A stretch of DNA of 64,000 bases from Glycine soja (GCF_004193775.1 NC_041016.1:35817366-35881365); one strand, 5' to 3'; positions 44,655 through 56,985 are shown, numbered from the stretch's first letter. The notes: generated from the letters alone by a model not told the origin. Translations and numbers: made by a program.

Positions 44655-46249
44655 CATGAAAGGAATATGCGCGGAGTCGCCACCAACGTTTATTTGAGGA
44701 AAACGTCGGAAAAACCGGAAAAGACGCGATCTATGAACTTTTAAGTGAAAGGTTCGGGAGTTGTATTTACGCATGGGGAAGGTGTTAGCACCCCACACGT
44801 CCGTCACAAGGGACGACAACCTTTAATCGAATGTGCAAACATGACTTTGATTTTTATGTTCCCTTTTATGTCCTTATATCCTTTATACCCTTTTTATATT
44901 TTTCTCTTTTTGTGGTCGACAAGGGTGTTTCCCTTTGCTCCTACGTATTCCTCAATTTGCGATAAGGAAATCAGACCTATGTAGTTCTTCCTTATCAAGT
45001 GATTCTCTTTTTTACTTAAAAGGTGATCATTTTAAGGCGTTGGACCTTAAAAACAATCCATTTTACTTGGTAAGAAACAGAAATGATAAACTTTCAAAAT
45101 CCTATTTTTGTGGACGAGCTTGACTAGGCGAGTTGATTTTAGCCTTAGTTTCACTTTAGTTATTAGTCAATTCAATTAAGAATGAGAAATCCCAAAGAGA
45201 AAACGTCCGATTGATTTTCTGCTTTATTTTACTAAAAGATGTTTTTTTTATTATTATATTATTTTTTACCTCTTTTTGATTTCCAACGTGGTTACGGCAC
45301 GACCGAACGGTCAAAATTCATTTTAACCGAAGTTAACGGATAATACAATTCAAGCGATCGGTGGAAATTTATTTTATTTTTAGGTTAAGCGAGAAATGAC
45401 TTAAGTAAAATGGCTTAAGCACGTCAAGAGGGGGTATAAAAAGTAAATGAAACAAGAATAGAAATACACAAAACACAATGTGGACCACTACGGGTACATA
45501 GAATGAATCGAAAAGCTTGGTACGAGGTACTTACCCGTTGAAGATCGAAGAACGATGCAGAACGAATGAGGAACGTCGAAGAACGGTCGAAACCTTTGCA
45601 AAATTCTTCACGGAAAACGTTACGGAAACATTTCGGAAGCGCCTCGGCTTAGATTTTCTTCACGGAAACAATTTTTCCAAGCAAATTCGAAAGAGAGAGA
45701 AGTGCCTAAGGGGCTGAACCCTTTTCCTTCTCACTTCCTCCCCTGTTTATAGCAAAATAGGGGAGATGGTTGTCGCCCAGCTCGCCCAGGCGAGCCAGGT
45801 TGCTTCCTCCAAAAGCAACAACCTTCTGGAGGAATCTTCTGGAGGGCCCAAGTGGGCCTGGTTGCTATTTGCACCCCCATTTTTACTAAGTACACCCCCT
45901 CTGCTTTTTTTTGGTGATTCTTTTTTTGTAAAGTTACGGAAACCTACGAATTTCGTAACGATACTTGTTTTATTTCCGTAATGTTACGGAACCTTGCGGA
46001 TTACATAATCATCCCCTTTTTGACTTATGGAATGTTACGGAACCTCACTTATTTGTGCAACGATGCTTCCATTTGATTTCCGGTGTGTCATGGAACCTTA
46101 CGGATTGTGCATCAATATTTTCTTTTGTTTTTCGGCATGTCCCAGAATTTCACAAATTGCCTAATGATGGGTGCCAAGCACCTCACAAGGACCAAAGAAA
46201 AGTCGCATGTCATCAAGCAAAGGTCCCCGGACGAAATTAGGGTATGACA
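44655..46249 (-). repeat. 5' LTR of element F, 3' end replaced
   Basis: On the sense strand it matches the other LTR from TGTCATACC (46249) down to about 44655. There the final roughly 65 bases, including GTTGCGACA and any primer-binding site, are replaced by 'ctttcaccttgacttcacc'. The TATA box reads TATAAACA here instead of TATAAATA. Confidence 0.9.
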
Positions 46250-47475
46250 CCAGTGACCAGCTTGGTTTTCAAAATGTTTTCAAATGGTTTGCAACATTCC
46301 AAAATGATTTTCAAATAGTCTAATTGATTACCCTATATTAGTAATCGATTACAAATGAATCTGAACGTTGGAATTCAAATCCAATTGTGAAGAGTCACAA
46401 CTTTTCATAAAATGCATTGTGTAATCGATTACACCTTTGTGGTAATCGATTACCAGTGAACAGTTTTGAAGAAAAAGTTAAGAGTTATAACTCTTAACAT
46501 GGTTTTCTCAAAAGTCATTACTCTTCCAATGGTTTCTTTGACCAGACATGAAGAGTCTATAAAAGCATGAATTTTGCACACATTCAATATACATATATGA
46601 TATTCTTCCAAACAATTCTTTTTCACAATCTTTCTTTAACCATTGCCCATTGTTTTTTCTTTGCCAAAAAGCTTTCTAAACTTTTTTTCAAAACTTTGTC
46701 TTTCTGCAAGTGGAAATTCTGCAAAAAACAAAATGTGCTATCTTTTCATCCCTTCTTCCTCTTGACAAAAGATTCAAAGGACTAAACGCCTGAGAATTCT
46801 TTTGATTCTCCCTTCCCCCTCTTGACAAAAGATTCAAAGGACTAATTGCTTGAGAATTCTTTTGATTCTTCTTTTTCCCTTTAAGCAAAAGATTTCAAAG
46901 GACTAACCACTCGAGATATCTTTTGTTTCCCCTTACAAAGATTCAAGGGACTAACCGCCTAAGAATTCTTTGTCTTAATACATTGGAGCGTACATCTTTT
47001 GTCGTACAAGTAGAGCGTACATCTACTTGGGTTGTTATACTGAGAACCAGAGAGGGTACATCTCTTGTAGATCAGTTCAAGTGGAGCGTACATCCACTTG
47101 GTTGTTCAAAGAGTACAAGGGAGGGTACATCCCTTGTCGATCTTTGCTTGTAAAGGATTTTACAGGGTTATTGGAAATCTCAAGAACCGGTGGTTGCTTA
47201 GGGACTGGATGTAGGCACGGGTTGTTGCCGAACCAGTATAAATCTTGTGTTTGTCTTCTTTTTCCCTACACTCTTTAATTTCCGCTATGTACTTTTTATT
47301 TCCGCTCTACTTTTGTCTAAGTTATTGTTACTGTTCTTTACTTTCTCATAACTTAGTTGTAAAGCCTAATTGAATCTAATAATATTAAGACGGATAAATT
47401 TTTAATTAGTCAAGACACGTTCATAATTAATTCAACCCCCCCTTCTTAATTATTTCGAGGCCACTCGATCCAACA
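46250..47475 (+). repeat. 5' LTR of element A, second part
   Basis: Resumes at the duplicated CCAGT and ends CGATCCAACA at 47475. It holds palindromes TAATCGATTA near 46340-46455, the TATA box at 46558, three copies of 'ggactaa(c/t)(c/g)cctgag' and five 'gg(a/g)(g/c)(g/c)tacatc' segments. Confidence 0.92.
46558..46564 (+). promoter_or_regulatory. TATA box of element A LTR
   Basis: TATAAAA in GAGTCTATAAAAGCATG. It lies 100-220 bp downstream of the cluster of TAATCGATTA palindromes. The 3' LTR has the equivalent near 51675. Confidence 0.65.
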
Positions 47476-47477
47476 GG

Positions 47478-47489
47478 TGGTACCAGAGC
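47478..47489 (+). other. Primer-binding site of element A
   Basis: TGGTACCAGAGC lies two bases past the LTR. It differs at one position from TGGTATCAGAGC, the initiator-methionine tRNA site. Confidence 0.85.
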
Positions 47490-47620
47490 AGGTTTCTTGA
47501 GAAAATTTTCACAACTTCAAGATAAATGACCTCTTTAAATTCTCTATTTTTCAAAAGTAATTTCAGGTATAGGTCAAATATGATATCATTTCAAGATCAT
47601 GATGAAGACCAAGTCAACTT

Positions 47621-50600
47621 ATGTCTAATGACAGTCTCATGACGGGAGATATATCCAAGTTTACAACCATTTCTCCCAAGAAAAGTGGACATGTTACATA
47701 CGGCGACAACAACAAAGGCAAAATCATTGGAGTCGGCAAAATAGGTACGAGTTCCTCTACTCCCATTGAAAATGTGATACTTGAAGAAGGTTTAAAGCAT
47801 ACCCTATTAGGTGTTAGTCAATTATGTGATAGAGGATATAAAGTATCTTTTGATTCTGAAAAATGTGTTATAAAGCATGAGCATGACAAGGATATTGAGC
47901 ATATAGTTTTTAGAGAAAATAATGTTCACATGATTGATTTGAAAGAAAAATCTGAAAATGATAAATGCTTTCTAAGATAGTGATCCTTGGTTATGCCATA
48001 AGAGAATTGCTCACATTAACATGTATCATCTAAATAGATTAATCTCAAAAGACCTAGTTGTTGGTTTACCAAAATTGAAGTTTGAAAAAGATAAATTATG
48101 TGATGCATGCCAAAAAGGTAAACAAACAAAAGCATCTTTTAAATCTAAAAATATCATCTCTACCACTCAACCATTACAATTACTGCATATGGATTTGTTT
48201 GGACCCTCTAGGGTCATGAGTTTTGTTGGTAGTTACTATGCATTAGTAATTGTTGATGACTATTCTAGGTATACTTTGACTTTATTTCTTACTCACAAAA
48301 ATGATGCATTTCATGCATTTAGGAGACTTGCCAAAGTCATCCAAAACAAGAAAAGTCTCAAAATTATCTTCATTAGAAGTGATCATGGAGGTGAATTTGA
48401 AAACAATGATTTTGAAATGTTTTGTGATGAACATGGCATAGAACACAATTTTTCTGCACCTAGGACACCCCAACAAAACGGTGTAGTAGAAAGGAAAAAT
48501 AGATCTTTAGAAGAAATAGCTAGAACTCTCTTAAATGACACTCCACTCCCAAAATATTTTTGGGTTGAAGCTGTCAACACCGCATGTTATATTATGAATA
48601 AAGCCTTAATAAGACCCATTCTTAAGAAAACCCCATACGAACTATTTAACAATAGAAAACCAAACATTGCTCATTTACATGTTTTTGGATGTAAATGTTT
48701 TGTCCTAAACAATGGTAAAGAAAGCCTAGGTAAATTTGATGCTAAGGTGGATGAGGGCATCTTTCTTGGTTATTCCCTACATAGCAAAGCCTTTAGGATA
48801 TATAACAAAAGAACCATGACAATTGAGGAATCAATACATGTTTCTTTTGATGAAACTAATATTATCTCTCCGAGAAAGGTGTTTCTTGATGATATTGCAG
48901 ATTCTTTGGAAGATATGTACAATCAAGAAAAGAATCTAAAAAGGAAGAGAAATGAAGAAAATAAGGATGTTCAAGATGACGTAGCCCAAAAAAATGATGA
49001 TCTTCCCAAAGAATGGAAAACTTCAAGAAATCATCCTCTAGACAACATCATCGGAGATATCTCAAAAGGGGTAACAACTAGACACTCTCTTAAAGATTTA
49101 TGCAATAACATGGCATTTGTTTCTATGCTAGAACCTAAAAACTTTAAAGAATCTATAATAGATGATCAATGGATAGTTGTTATGCAAGAAGAGTTAAATC
49201 AATTTAAGAGAAATAATGTTTGGGAACTAGTTGAGAAACCACATAACTATCCCATTATAGGAACAAAATGGGTATTTAGAAATAAACTAGATGAAAATGG
49301 TATAGTAAATAGAAATAAAGCTAGACTAGTTGCAAAAGGGTACAACCAAGAAGAAGGGATAGACTATGAAAAAACCTTTGCACCCGTAGCTAGATTAGAA
49401 GCCATTAGGATGCTTTTAGCTTATGCATTTATTATGAACTTTAAATTATATCAAATGGATGTCAAGAGTGCCTTCCTAAATGGTCTAATCCAAGAGGAGG
49501 TATATGTAGAACAACCTCCCGGGCTTGAAGACTCACAAAAATTAGATCATGTCTATAGATTAAAGAAAGCACTTTATGGGTTAAAACAAGCACCCAGGGC
49601 TTGGTATGAAAGATTAAGTAAATTCATATTAAAAAAGAATTTCATTTGAGGAAAGGTAGATACCACCTTATTCAAAAAGAAGAAGGATAATGATATCTTA
49701 TTGGTACAAATTTATGTTGATGATATAATCTTTGGATCTACTAATGAATCTTTGAGCAAGGAGTTTTCTATTGACATGCAAAGTGAGTTTTAAATGTCCA
49801 TGATGGGTGAGTTAAATTACTTTCTTGGACTACAAATCAAACAAACAAATGATGGGATCTATGTCAACCGAGCAAAATTATGCAAGGAACTCATCAAGAG
49901 ATTCGGAATGGAAAACTCAAAACACTTGGCTACTCCTGTGAGCACTAGTTGCTACCTTGACAAAGATGAGTCCGGTCAACCCGTTGATGAAAAGCAATAT
50001 AGAGGTATGATTGGATCTTTACTTTACTTATCTGCGAGTAGGCTAGACATTATGTTTAGTGTATGCATGTGTGCAAGATTCCAATCAAAACCAAAGTTTT
50101 CACATCTAACTGCAGTAAAAAGAATCATAAGATATCTCTTAGGAACTGTTAACTTAGGATTATGGTACCCTAAGAATTCTTTATGCAATTTAATAGGATA
50201 CTTAGATTCAGATTTTGCCGGATCTAAAATAGATAAGAAGAACACTAGTGGCACATGTCAGTTCATAGGGTCTGCACTTGTCTCTTGGCACAGCAAGAAG
50301 CAAAATATTGTAGCATTATCCACAGCTGAAGCAGAATACATCTTTGTTGGTAATTGTTGTACACAAATCCTGTGGATGAAACAACAATTATCTGATTATG
50401 GGATTATATTAGACCATATTCCCATAAAATGTGACAACACAAGCGCCATAAATATATCTAAGTACCCAATCCTCCACTCTAGAACCAAGCACATAGAAAT
50501 TAGGCATCATTTTCTTAGAGATCATGTCCTAAAAGGTGACTGTGTTCTAGAATTTGTAGATACCAAAAACCAACTCGCAGACATCTTCACAAAACCACTA

Positions 50601-50696
50601 CCTAAAGATTCTTTCTACACCATTAGAAGAGAATTAGGACTTCTAGATGCTAGTGACTTAGACAAATTATTTGTTTTATGTTTTGATGTCTTATGA
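47621..50696 (+). pseudogene. Copia pol of element A: integrase, reverse transcriptase, RNase H
   Basis: 47621-47980 holds the C-terminal part of the copia protease region (M-T-G-D...G-L-K-H-T-L-L-G-V-S-Q-L); the D-S-G site and all of gag are missing. A frameshift lies near 47976. Then one frame runs to 50696: an H-H-C-C finger (C-D-A-C near 48095), and integrase D at 48192, D at 48381 and E at 48489. Reverse transcriptase follows with [23 protein letters not shown] and Y-V-D-D at 49713-49724. RNase H has L-D-S-D-F-A-G, S-T-A-E-A-E-Y and C-D-N-T-S-A. Stops lie at 49647-49649 (TGA) and 49791-49793 (TAA). The intact enzyme would copy element RNA into DNA and insert it; this copy is inactive. 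Confidence 0.93.
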
Positions 50697-51094
50697 CTGT
50701 TTTGAAACACTTATTAGTATGTTACTTACTAATTTAGTTGTTTTAATTTGGTTATCTTGGATGACTCTCTAAAGTATCTGACATTATATATAGTTTATGA
50801 ATAAATTATTATCATCCTTGCTTAGTTTATGTATGCATTATTGTCTTCCTTGCTTGAATGATTATGAGTGAATGTATGATTTTATGTCTCTATACACACT
50901 TTGGCTTTTTGTTGATGCCAAAGGGGGAGAGAAAGTTGGGATTAAATCAAGAACTCATATAATTAAATAACTTAATTTCAAGTAAAGCTTAAACTCAAAA
51001 ACAATGGGGGAGAATTATGTGAGTGATCGATTAGAAGATAGAGCTTGTATGCGTTTCTTGATTTTAGGTTTGTCATCATCAAAAAGGGGGAGAT
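50697..51094 (+). other. 3' untranslated part and purine tract of element A
   Basis: No coding or env-like frame. 'aagggggagagaaagttggg' near 50920, 'atgggggagaa' near 51003 and AAAAAGGGGGAGAT at 51081-51094 are three purine-rich runs. Only the last touches the LTR and is the likely priming tract. Confidence 0.75.
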
Positions 51095-51739
51095 TGTAGA
51101 AGCAAGCTTCATGATGATGAACCAAGCAATTTTGATGATACCAAAAGCCCAAGTGATTGATTCAAGAATTCAAGATCAAGCATCAAGAATCCAATCCAAG
51201 ATTCAAGATTCAAGAGAAGAAATCAAGAAGCAACAAGTCAAGACTTCATATAGGATAAGTACTAAAAGATTTTTTTCAAAAACCAAATAGCACAGTTTTG
51301 TTTTACAAAAGAATTTTCTCAAATTTTCTAAGTTACCAGAGTGATTACTCTCTGGTAATCGATTACCAGTGACCAGCTTGGTTTTCAAAATGTTTTGAAA
51401 TGGTTTGCAACGTTCCAGAATGATTTTCAAACAGTGTAATCAATTACACTATATTAGTAATCGATTACAAGTGAATCTGAACGTTAGAATTCAAATCCAA
51501 TTGTGAAGAGTCACAACTTTTCATAAAATGCATTGTGTAATCGATTACACCTTTGAGGTAATCGATTACCAATGAATAATTTTGAAGAAAAAGTTAAGAG
51601 TTATAACTCTTAACATGGTTTTCTCAAAAGTCATTACTCTTCCAATGGTTTCTTTGACCAGACATGAAGAGTCTATAAAAACATGACTTTGGTACACATT
51701 CAATATACATATATGATATCTTTTGTTTCCCCTTACAAA
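51095..51739 (+). repeat. 3' LTR of element A, first part
   Basis: TGTAGAAGCAAGCTTCATGA onward, interrupted at ACAAA by the family B solo LTR. Relative to the 5' LTR, 316 bp between two GATAT words are missing at about 51715. Confidence 0.92.
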
Positions 51740-53374
51740 TGTAGAAGCAAAGCTTCATGGTGAATGTTATTCAAAGGTGTTTTGATGATAACAATGATGA
51801 CAATAAAAGATGATGACAAAGGTGATGAACAAAAAGCTCAAAGATCAAAGAACAACTCAAGTGAATAAAGAACAAGTCAAGAGTTCAAGAATCAAGAAGA
51901 ATTCAAGACTCAAGAAGAAAGCCTAGAATCAAGAATCAAGATTAAAGATTCAAGACTCAAGATTCAAGAATGAAGAAAAGACTCAATCAAGATAAGTATT
52001 AAAAAGTTTTTTCAAAACTTTGAATAGCACATGAGTTTTTGACAAAACCTTTACCAAAGAGTTTTTACTCTCTGGTAATCGATTACCATATTGGTGTAAT
52101 CGATTACCAGTAGTAAAATGAGTTTGAAAAAGTTTTCAAACTGAATTTACAACGTCCCAATTATTTTCAAAAGGATGTAATCGATTACAATGTTTTGGTA
52201 ATCGATTACCAGTGCCCTTGAACGTTGAAATTCAAATTCAAAGGTGAAGAGTCACATCCTTTCACTTAAAAGCTTTGTGTAATCGATTACACTAATTTGG
52301 TAATCGATTACCAGTGACTGTTTCTGAAAAAATCAAAAGATGTAACTCGTCAAAAAGGTTTTGACTTTTTCAAATGGGTTTTAAGTTTTTCTAAAAGTTA
52401 TAACTCTTCTGAATGGTCTTCTTGACCAGACATGGAGAGTCTATAAAAGCAAGGCTTTGTTTTTCATTTCAACAATCTTGAATACTTTACTTTTCCAATC
52501 AATCCTTTACAAGCCTTGACTTTCTTTGAACTTCTTCTTCTTCTTTGTACCAAAACCTTTCTGAAGTTTTCTGGTTTTCTAAACCTTGAAAACTTGTGCT
52601 ATTCATCCTTTTCATTCTCTTCTCCCTTTGCCAAAAAGAATTCGCCAAGGACTAACCGCCTGAATTCTTTTTGTGTCTCTCTTCTCCCTTTTCCAAAAGA
52701 ACAAAGGACTAACCGCCTGAATTCTTTTGTGTCTCCCTTCTCCCTTGTCAAAGAATTCAAAACGACACAGTCTGAGAATTCTTTTGATTCTTCCCATTCC
52801 CTAATACAAAAGTATTCAAAGGACTAACCGCCTTAGAATTCTTTTGTATCCCCATTCACAAAGTATCAAAGGTTTAACAGTCTGAGATCTTTGTCTAAAC
52901 ACATTGGAGGGTACATCCTTTGTGATACAAGTAGAGGGTACATCTACTTGGGTTTGACTGAGAACAAGAGAGGGTACATCTCTTGTGGATCAGTTCTAGT
53001 GGAGGGTACATCCACTAGGTTCAAAGAGAACAAGGGAGGGTACATCCCTTGTGGATCTTTGCTTGTAAAAGGATTTTTACAAGGTTGAAAGAAATCTCAA
53101 GGACCGCAGGTCGCTTGGGGACTGGATGTAGGCACGGGTTGTTGCCGAACCAGTATAAAAACTCTTGTGTGTTTGTTTCCTTCTTCCCTACTCTTTTACT
53201 TTCCGCTGTGCATTTAATTTCCGCTTTTACTTTCTGTTAAGTTTCTCTTCTACTCCTTATTCTCTTAACAATTTAGTAAAAGCCTTAGAAGAGTAATTTT
53301 TTAATTAGTAAAGGTTTAGGAATAATTAATTCAACCCCCCCTTCTTAATTATTCTGAGGCCACTCGATCCAATA
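51740..53374 (+). mobile_element. Solo LTR, family B, TSD ACAAA, inside element A's 3' LTR
   Basis: It starts TGTAGAAGCAAAGCTTCATG and ends GATCCAATA, where the expected CA end is mutated to TA. ACAAA is at 51735-51739 and 53375-53379, and the host LTR resumes exactly. Six TAATCGATTA palindromes lie at 52075-52315, ahead of TCTATAAAAGC at 52440. Confidence 0.93.
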
Positions 53375-53915
53375 ACAAAGATTCAAGGGACTAACCGCCT
53401 AAGAATTATTTGTCTTAACACATTGGAGCGTACATCCTTTGTGGTACAAGTAGAGCGTACATCTACTTGGGTTGTTATACTGAGAACAAGAGAGGGTACA
53501 TCTCTTGTCGATCATCTCAAGTGGAGCGTACATCCACTTGGTTGTTCAAAGAGAACTAGGGATGGTACATCCCTTGTGGATCTTTGTTGTAAAGGATTTT
53601 ACAAGGTTATTGGAAATCTTAAGAACTAGTGGTTGCTTGGGAACTGGATGTAGGCACGGGTTGTTGCCGAACCAATATAAATCTTGTGTTTGTCTTCTTT
53701 TTCCCTACACTCTTTAATTTTCACTGTGTACTTTTTATTTCCGCTTTACTTTTGTCTAAGTTATTGTTTCTATTCTTTACTTTCTCATAACTTAGTTGTA
53801 AAGCCTAATTGAATCTAGTAATATTAAGAAGGATAAATTTTTAATTAGTCAAGACACGTTCATAATGAATTCAACCCCCCCCTTCTTAATTATTTCGAGG
53901 CCACTCAATCCAACA
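53375..53915 (+). repeat. 3' LTR of element A, second part
   Basis: Continues from 'acaaagattcaagggac' to ACTCAATCCAACA, matching 46935-47475. Confidence 0.92.
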
Positions 53916-54189
53916 GTAATTTATTTGTAATTGGACAGTTGTACGTTTACCTTCATTACTTTCAAATTTTGTAACAAAAAGGTCTTTCATTGGAAGTAAG
54001 TTGGGAGCCTCCAATTGGTCACCCTACTTTCATTTTTGTGTAATAATTTTAGGCAATTTTCCCTTAGGATAGTGAGTGCTTTTTTGGGAACCTTAAATGA
54101 GGTCATCCAAACACTCTTAGGATCCGCCTAGTTTACATCTCTTGCACTTTAATTTCTTTCATATTTACATAGCTTATTTTCTTTACTAG

Positions 54190-55794
54190 TGTCGCAACGT
54201 GCCCTTTTGCGGGCGTGCGAGGCGAGGCTCACGGGTGCGCTTTCCAAAGGAGGAAAGATTCACGGAGTCGCCACCAACGTTTATTTGTGAAAAACGTCGG
54301 GAAAACCGAAGGAAACCGGTCAAAATGAAAATTCTAAGTTCGGGAGTTGTATTTACGTTTGAGGAAGGTATTAGCACCTCTCACGTTTGTCTCGAAGGAC
54401 AACAACCTATTTTTAGAATTATGGAAATTGTGTTACCTTAACTTTCATTTCTTTTTATTATTTGAGGTTGACAAAAGCGGGGCTTTCGCTCCTACGTACC
54501 CTCCATCGAAGAGGAAGTCAGACCTACGTAGTTCTTTCTTATGCATGGATCAAGTGATTCTCTTTACTTGAAAGGTGATCATTTTAAGGCATTGGACCTT
54601 AAAAATGATCCTTTTTACTTAGTAAGAAACTGAAATGATAAACTTCCAAAAACCTATTTTTGTGGACGAGCTTGACTAGGCGAGTTTGATTTTAGCCTTA
54701 GTTTCACTTTAGTTATTGGTCAATTCAATTAAGAATGAGAAATCCCAAAGAGAAAATGTCCGATTGATTTTTCGCTTTACTTTACTAAAAGGTATTTTTT
54801 TATTATTATTATATTATTATTTTACCTCTTTTTTGATTTCCAACGTGGTTACGGCACGACCGAACTGTCGGAATTCATTTTAACCGAAATTAACGGATGA
54901 TACAATTCAAACGATCGGTGAGAATTTATTTTATTTTTAGATTAAGCGAGAAATGACTTAAATAAATGGCTTAAGCACGTCAAAAGGGGGTATAAAAAGC
55001 AAATGAAAACGAGAATAAAAATACATGAAACAAAATGTGGACCACCACGGGTACATAGAATGAATTGAAAAGCTCGGTTTGAGGTACTTACCCGTTGGAG
55101 ACTGAAGAAAACGAAGAACGAACGATGAATCTTAAAGAACGGTCGAGAATCTTCGCGTAATTACTCACGGAAACGTTACGGAAGTGCCTCGGCTTGGATT
55201 TTCTTCACGAAAATAATTTTCCTCAGCAATTTCGAGAGAGAGAGAAGTGCCAAGAAGGCTGAACCCTTTTCTTCTTCACTTCTCCCCCTATTTATAGCAA
55301 AATAAGGGAGAAGCTTGCCACCCAGCTCGCCCAGGCGAGCAAGGTTGCTTCCTCCAGAAGCAACAGCCTTCTGGAGGAAGGATCTGGAAGGCCCAAGTGG
55401 GCCAGATTGTTATTTGCACCCCTCCTTTTTACTAAATGCACCCCCCTTCTATTTTTTTGGTAATTCTTTTTCCGTAACGTTACGAAACTTTACGAATTTC
55501 GTAATGATACTTATTTTCCTTCCGCAAGGTTACGAATCCTTACGGATTATGTATTTACTCTTTTTTAGCTTTTGAAGAAGTTACGGAAACTCACGGATTG
55601 CGCAAAAACACCTCTTTTCGACTTCCGCCACATTACGGAATTTCACGGATCGCGCAAGCCTGCTTCCTTTTGATTTCTGAGACGTCTCAGGACTTCATTT
55701 ATTGTGCAACAAAGGACGCCAAGTATCTCAAAGCGGCTAACCAAAGGTTTCATGTCATCAAGTAATAATCCCCGGACGAAATTAGGGTATGACA
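54190..55794 (-). mobile_element. Solo F-family (Ogre-like) LTR, minus orientation, TSD ACTAG
   Basis: Sense orientation TGTCATACCCTAATTTCGTC (55794 downward) to GCACGTTGCGACA. ACTAG is at 54185-54189 and 55795-55799. It inserted in the leader of E3. The many open frames in it match nothing I recognise. Confidence 0.93.
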
Positions 55795-55935
55795 ACTAGT
55801 CTCGCCTAGTTTATCTTGTTATTGCATAATACTTTCTTCTTACTTATCACACTTATCTTGAGTTCTTTAAAACCCTAGCTTTTACCTTTTTCAAACCCCC
55901 AACAAGAAAGAACCACAACTTAGGAACCAAAATGA

Positions 55936-56980
55936 TGTGAATGTATGAATACATGATTTTGATGATGTCAAAGAATAATCAAACAAGGTTGCTTTCAAGA
56001 TTACTTCAACAAACATTCAAAGGTTAAGCATTACTTTAAGATTAATACAAGGTTGTTTCAACAAACAAGCATTGCTTCAAGATTCATTCAAGATCATCTT
56101 TTGCCTCAAAACACATTGTTTCCAACATATCAAGGCATTGGTAATCGATTATCAGGCAGTGTAATCGATTACTAGAAGACAAGTTTGCAAATCAGCTTCT
56201 TAAAAGGGTTTGAAATTTGAATTTTGAAAGTTGTAATGTGTAATCGATTACCAACAACGAAACTCTTGAAATTCAAATTCAAAAGTCATGACCCTTCAAA
56301 ATATAGTTGTGTAACCTGTAATCGATTACCAGTGCAAAATTTCATAAAAAGATTTTTGAAACCACACATCTCTTCAAACCATTTTGAAAAGGCACAAAGG
56401 GCCTATATATATGTGTGTCTGACTTCAAAAAGCAAGAGAGAGATATTCTAAGAAAACTTCATTGCCAAATGCTCTCTCAACAACTCTTGGGCAAACACTT
56501 GCAAATCTATTGAGAGTTCATCTAGGAACATCAAATTGTATTATCCACTCTAAAGGAGAGAAATCTTTCTATTCATCTTAGAAAGTAAGTTGTAATCAAG
56601 AGACTAGTTGTCTCTTGAATTGTGAGTTTCCTGAACACAAGGGAAAGGGATTCCTTGGGTGTTCAGAAGTTGTAAAAAGGATTTTTACAAAGTTACTAAA
56701 AATCTGAAGTGGGTTGCTTGAGGACTGGACGTAGGCACAGGAAGTGGCCGAACCAGTATAAATCAAGTTTGCATTTCTCTATTCTCTTATCTCAGTTATT
56801 TTACTGCAGTTTACTTTGTCTTGGGCATTTAAAAGAATATTGTTAAATTGATTGCTTCTTCTCCTTCTTCATTCTGCATTCTAAGCCTATCATTTAAAAG
56901 GGGGTTTAAGTTTGTTAGTGGGAGAATTTTGAAACTCAATTCACCCCCCCTCTTAAGTTATAGAGGCCACTTGTCCAGCA
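55936..56980 (+). mobile_element. Solo LTR, family C (divergent), TSD CATGA/AATGA
   Basis: It starts TGTGAATGTATGAATACATG and ends CTTGTCCAGCA. The right flank CATGA (56981-56985) and left flank AATGA (55931-55935) differ at one base. E1's gag start region shows the original reads AACATGA, so the left copy mutated. It inserted at the gag start codon of E3. Palindromes occur at 56140-56330. Confidence 0.88.
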
Positions 56981-56985
56981 CATGA

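Larger units (their letters stand above)
33869..46249 (-). mobile_element. Element F: 12.4 kb Ogre-like Ty3/gypsy retrotransposon, minus orientation, TSD CCAGT
   Basis: CCAGT flanks it at 33864-33868 and 46250-46254, inside element A's 5' LTR. In its own sense (minus) direction: 5' LTR 46249-44655, decayed gag 44378-42700, a solo LTR insertion, the hairpin array 40380-39650, an unrecognised frame around 39395-38640, purine- and A-rich tracts, the 129-bp array 36445-35861, a purine tract AAAGAGGGGCAAC (35532-35520) and 3' LTR 35519-33869. No protease, reverse transcriptase or integrase was recognised, so it is non-autonomous. The lineage label rests on LTR and gag resemblance to Ogre-like legume elements. 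Confidence 0.88.
33570..53915 (+). mobile_element. Element A: Ty1/copia retrotransposon, TSD GTAAT, with two nested insertions
   Basis: The 5' LTR is 33570-33868 plus 46250-47475, and the 3' LTR is 51095-51739 plus 53375-53915. GTAAT flanks the whole element (33565-33569 and 53916-53920). The primer-binding site TGGTACCAGAGC is at 47478-47489 and the purine tract AAAAAGGGGGAGAT at 51081-51094. The gene order integrase, reverse transcriptase, RNase H is the copia order. Gag and the protease active site are missing. Net length without insertions is about 6.3 kb. The 3' LTR carries a 316-bp deletion relative to the 5' LTR. Confidence 0.93.

Noticed and set aside
50697..51080. env-like frame after copia pol (as in some plant copia lineages)
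   Set aside because: Only about 380 bp separate the pol stop from the purine tract, and no open frame of useful length exists there.
33570..53915. Element A as an autonomous, active copia element
   Set aside because: Gag and the protease site are missing, pol has a frameshift and two stops, and both LTRs are interrupted.
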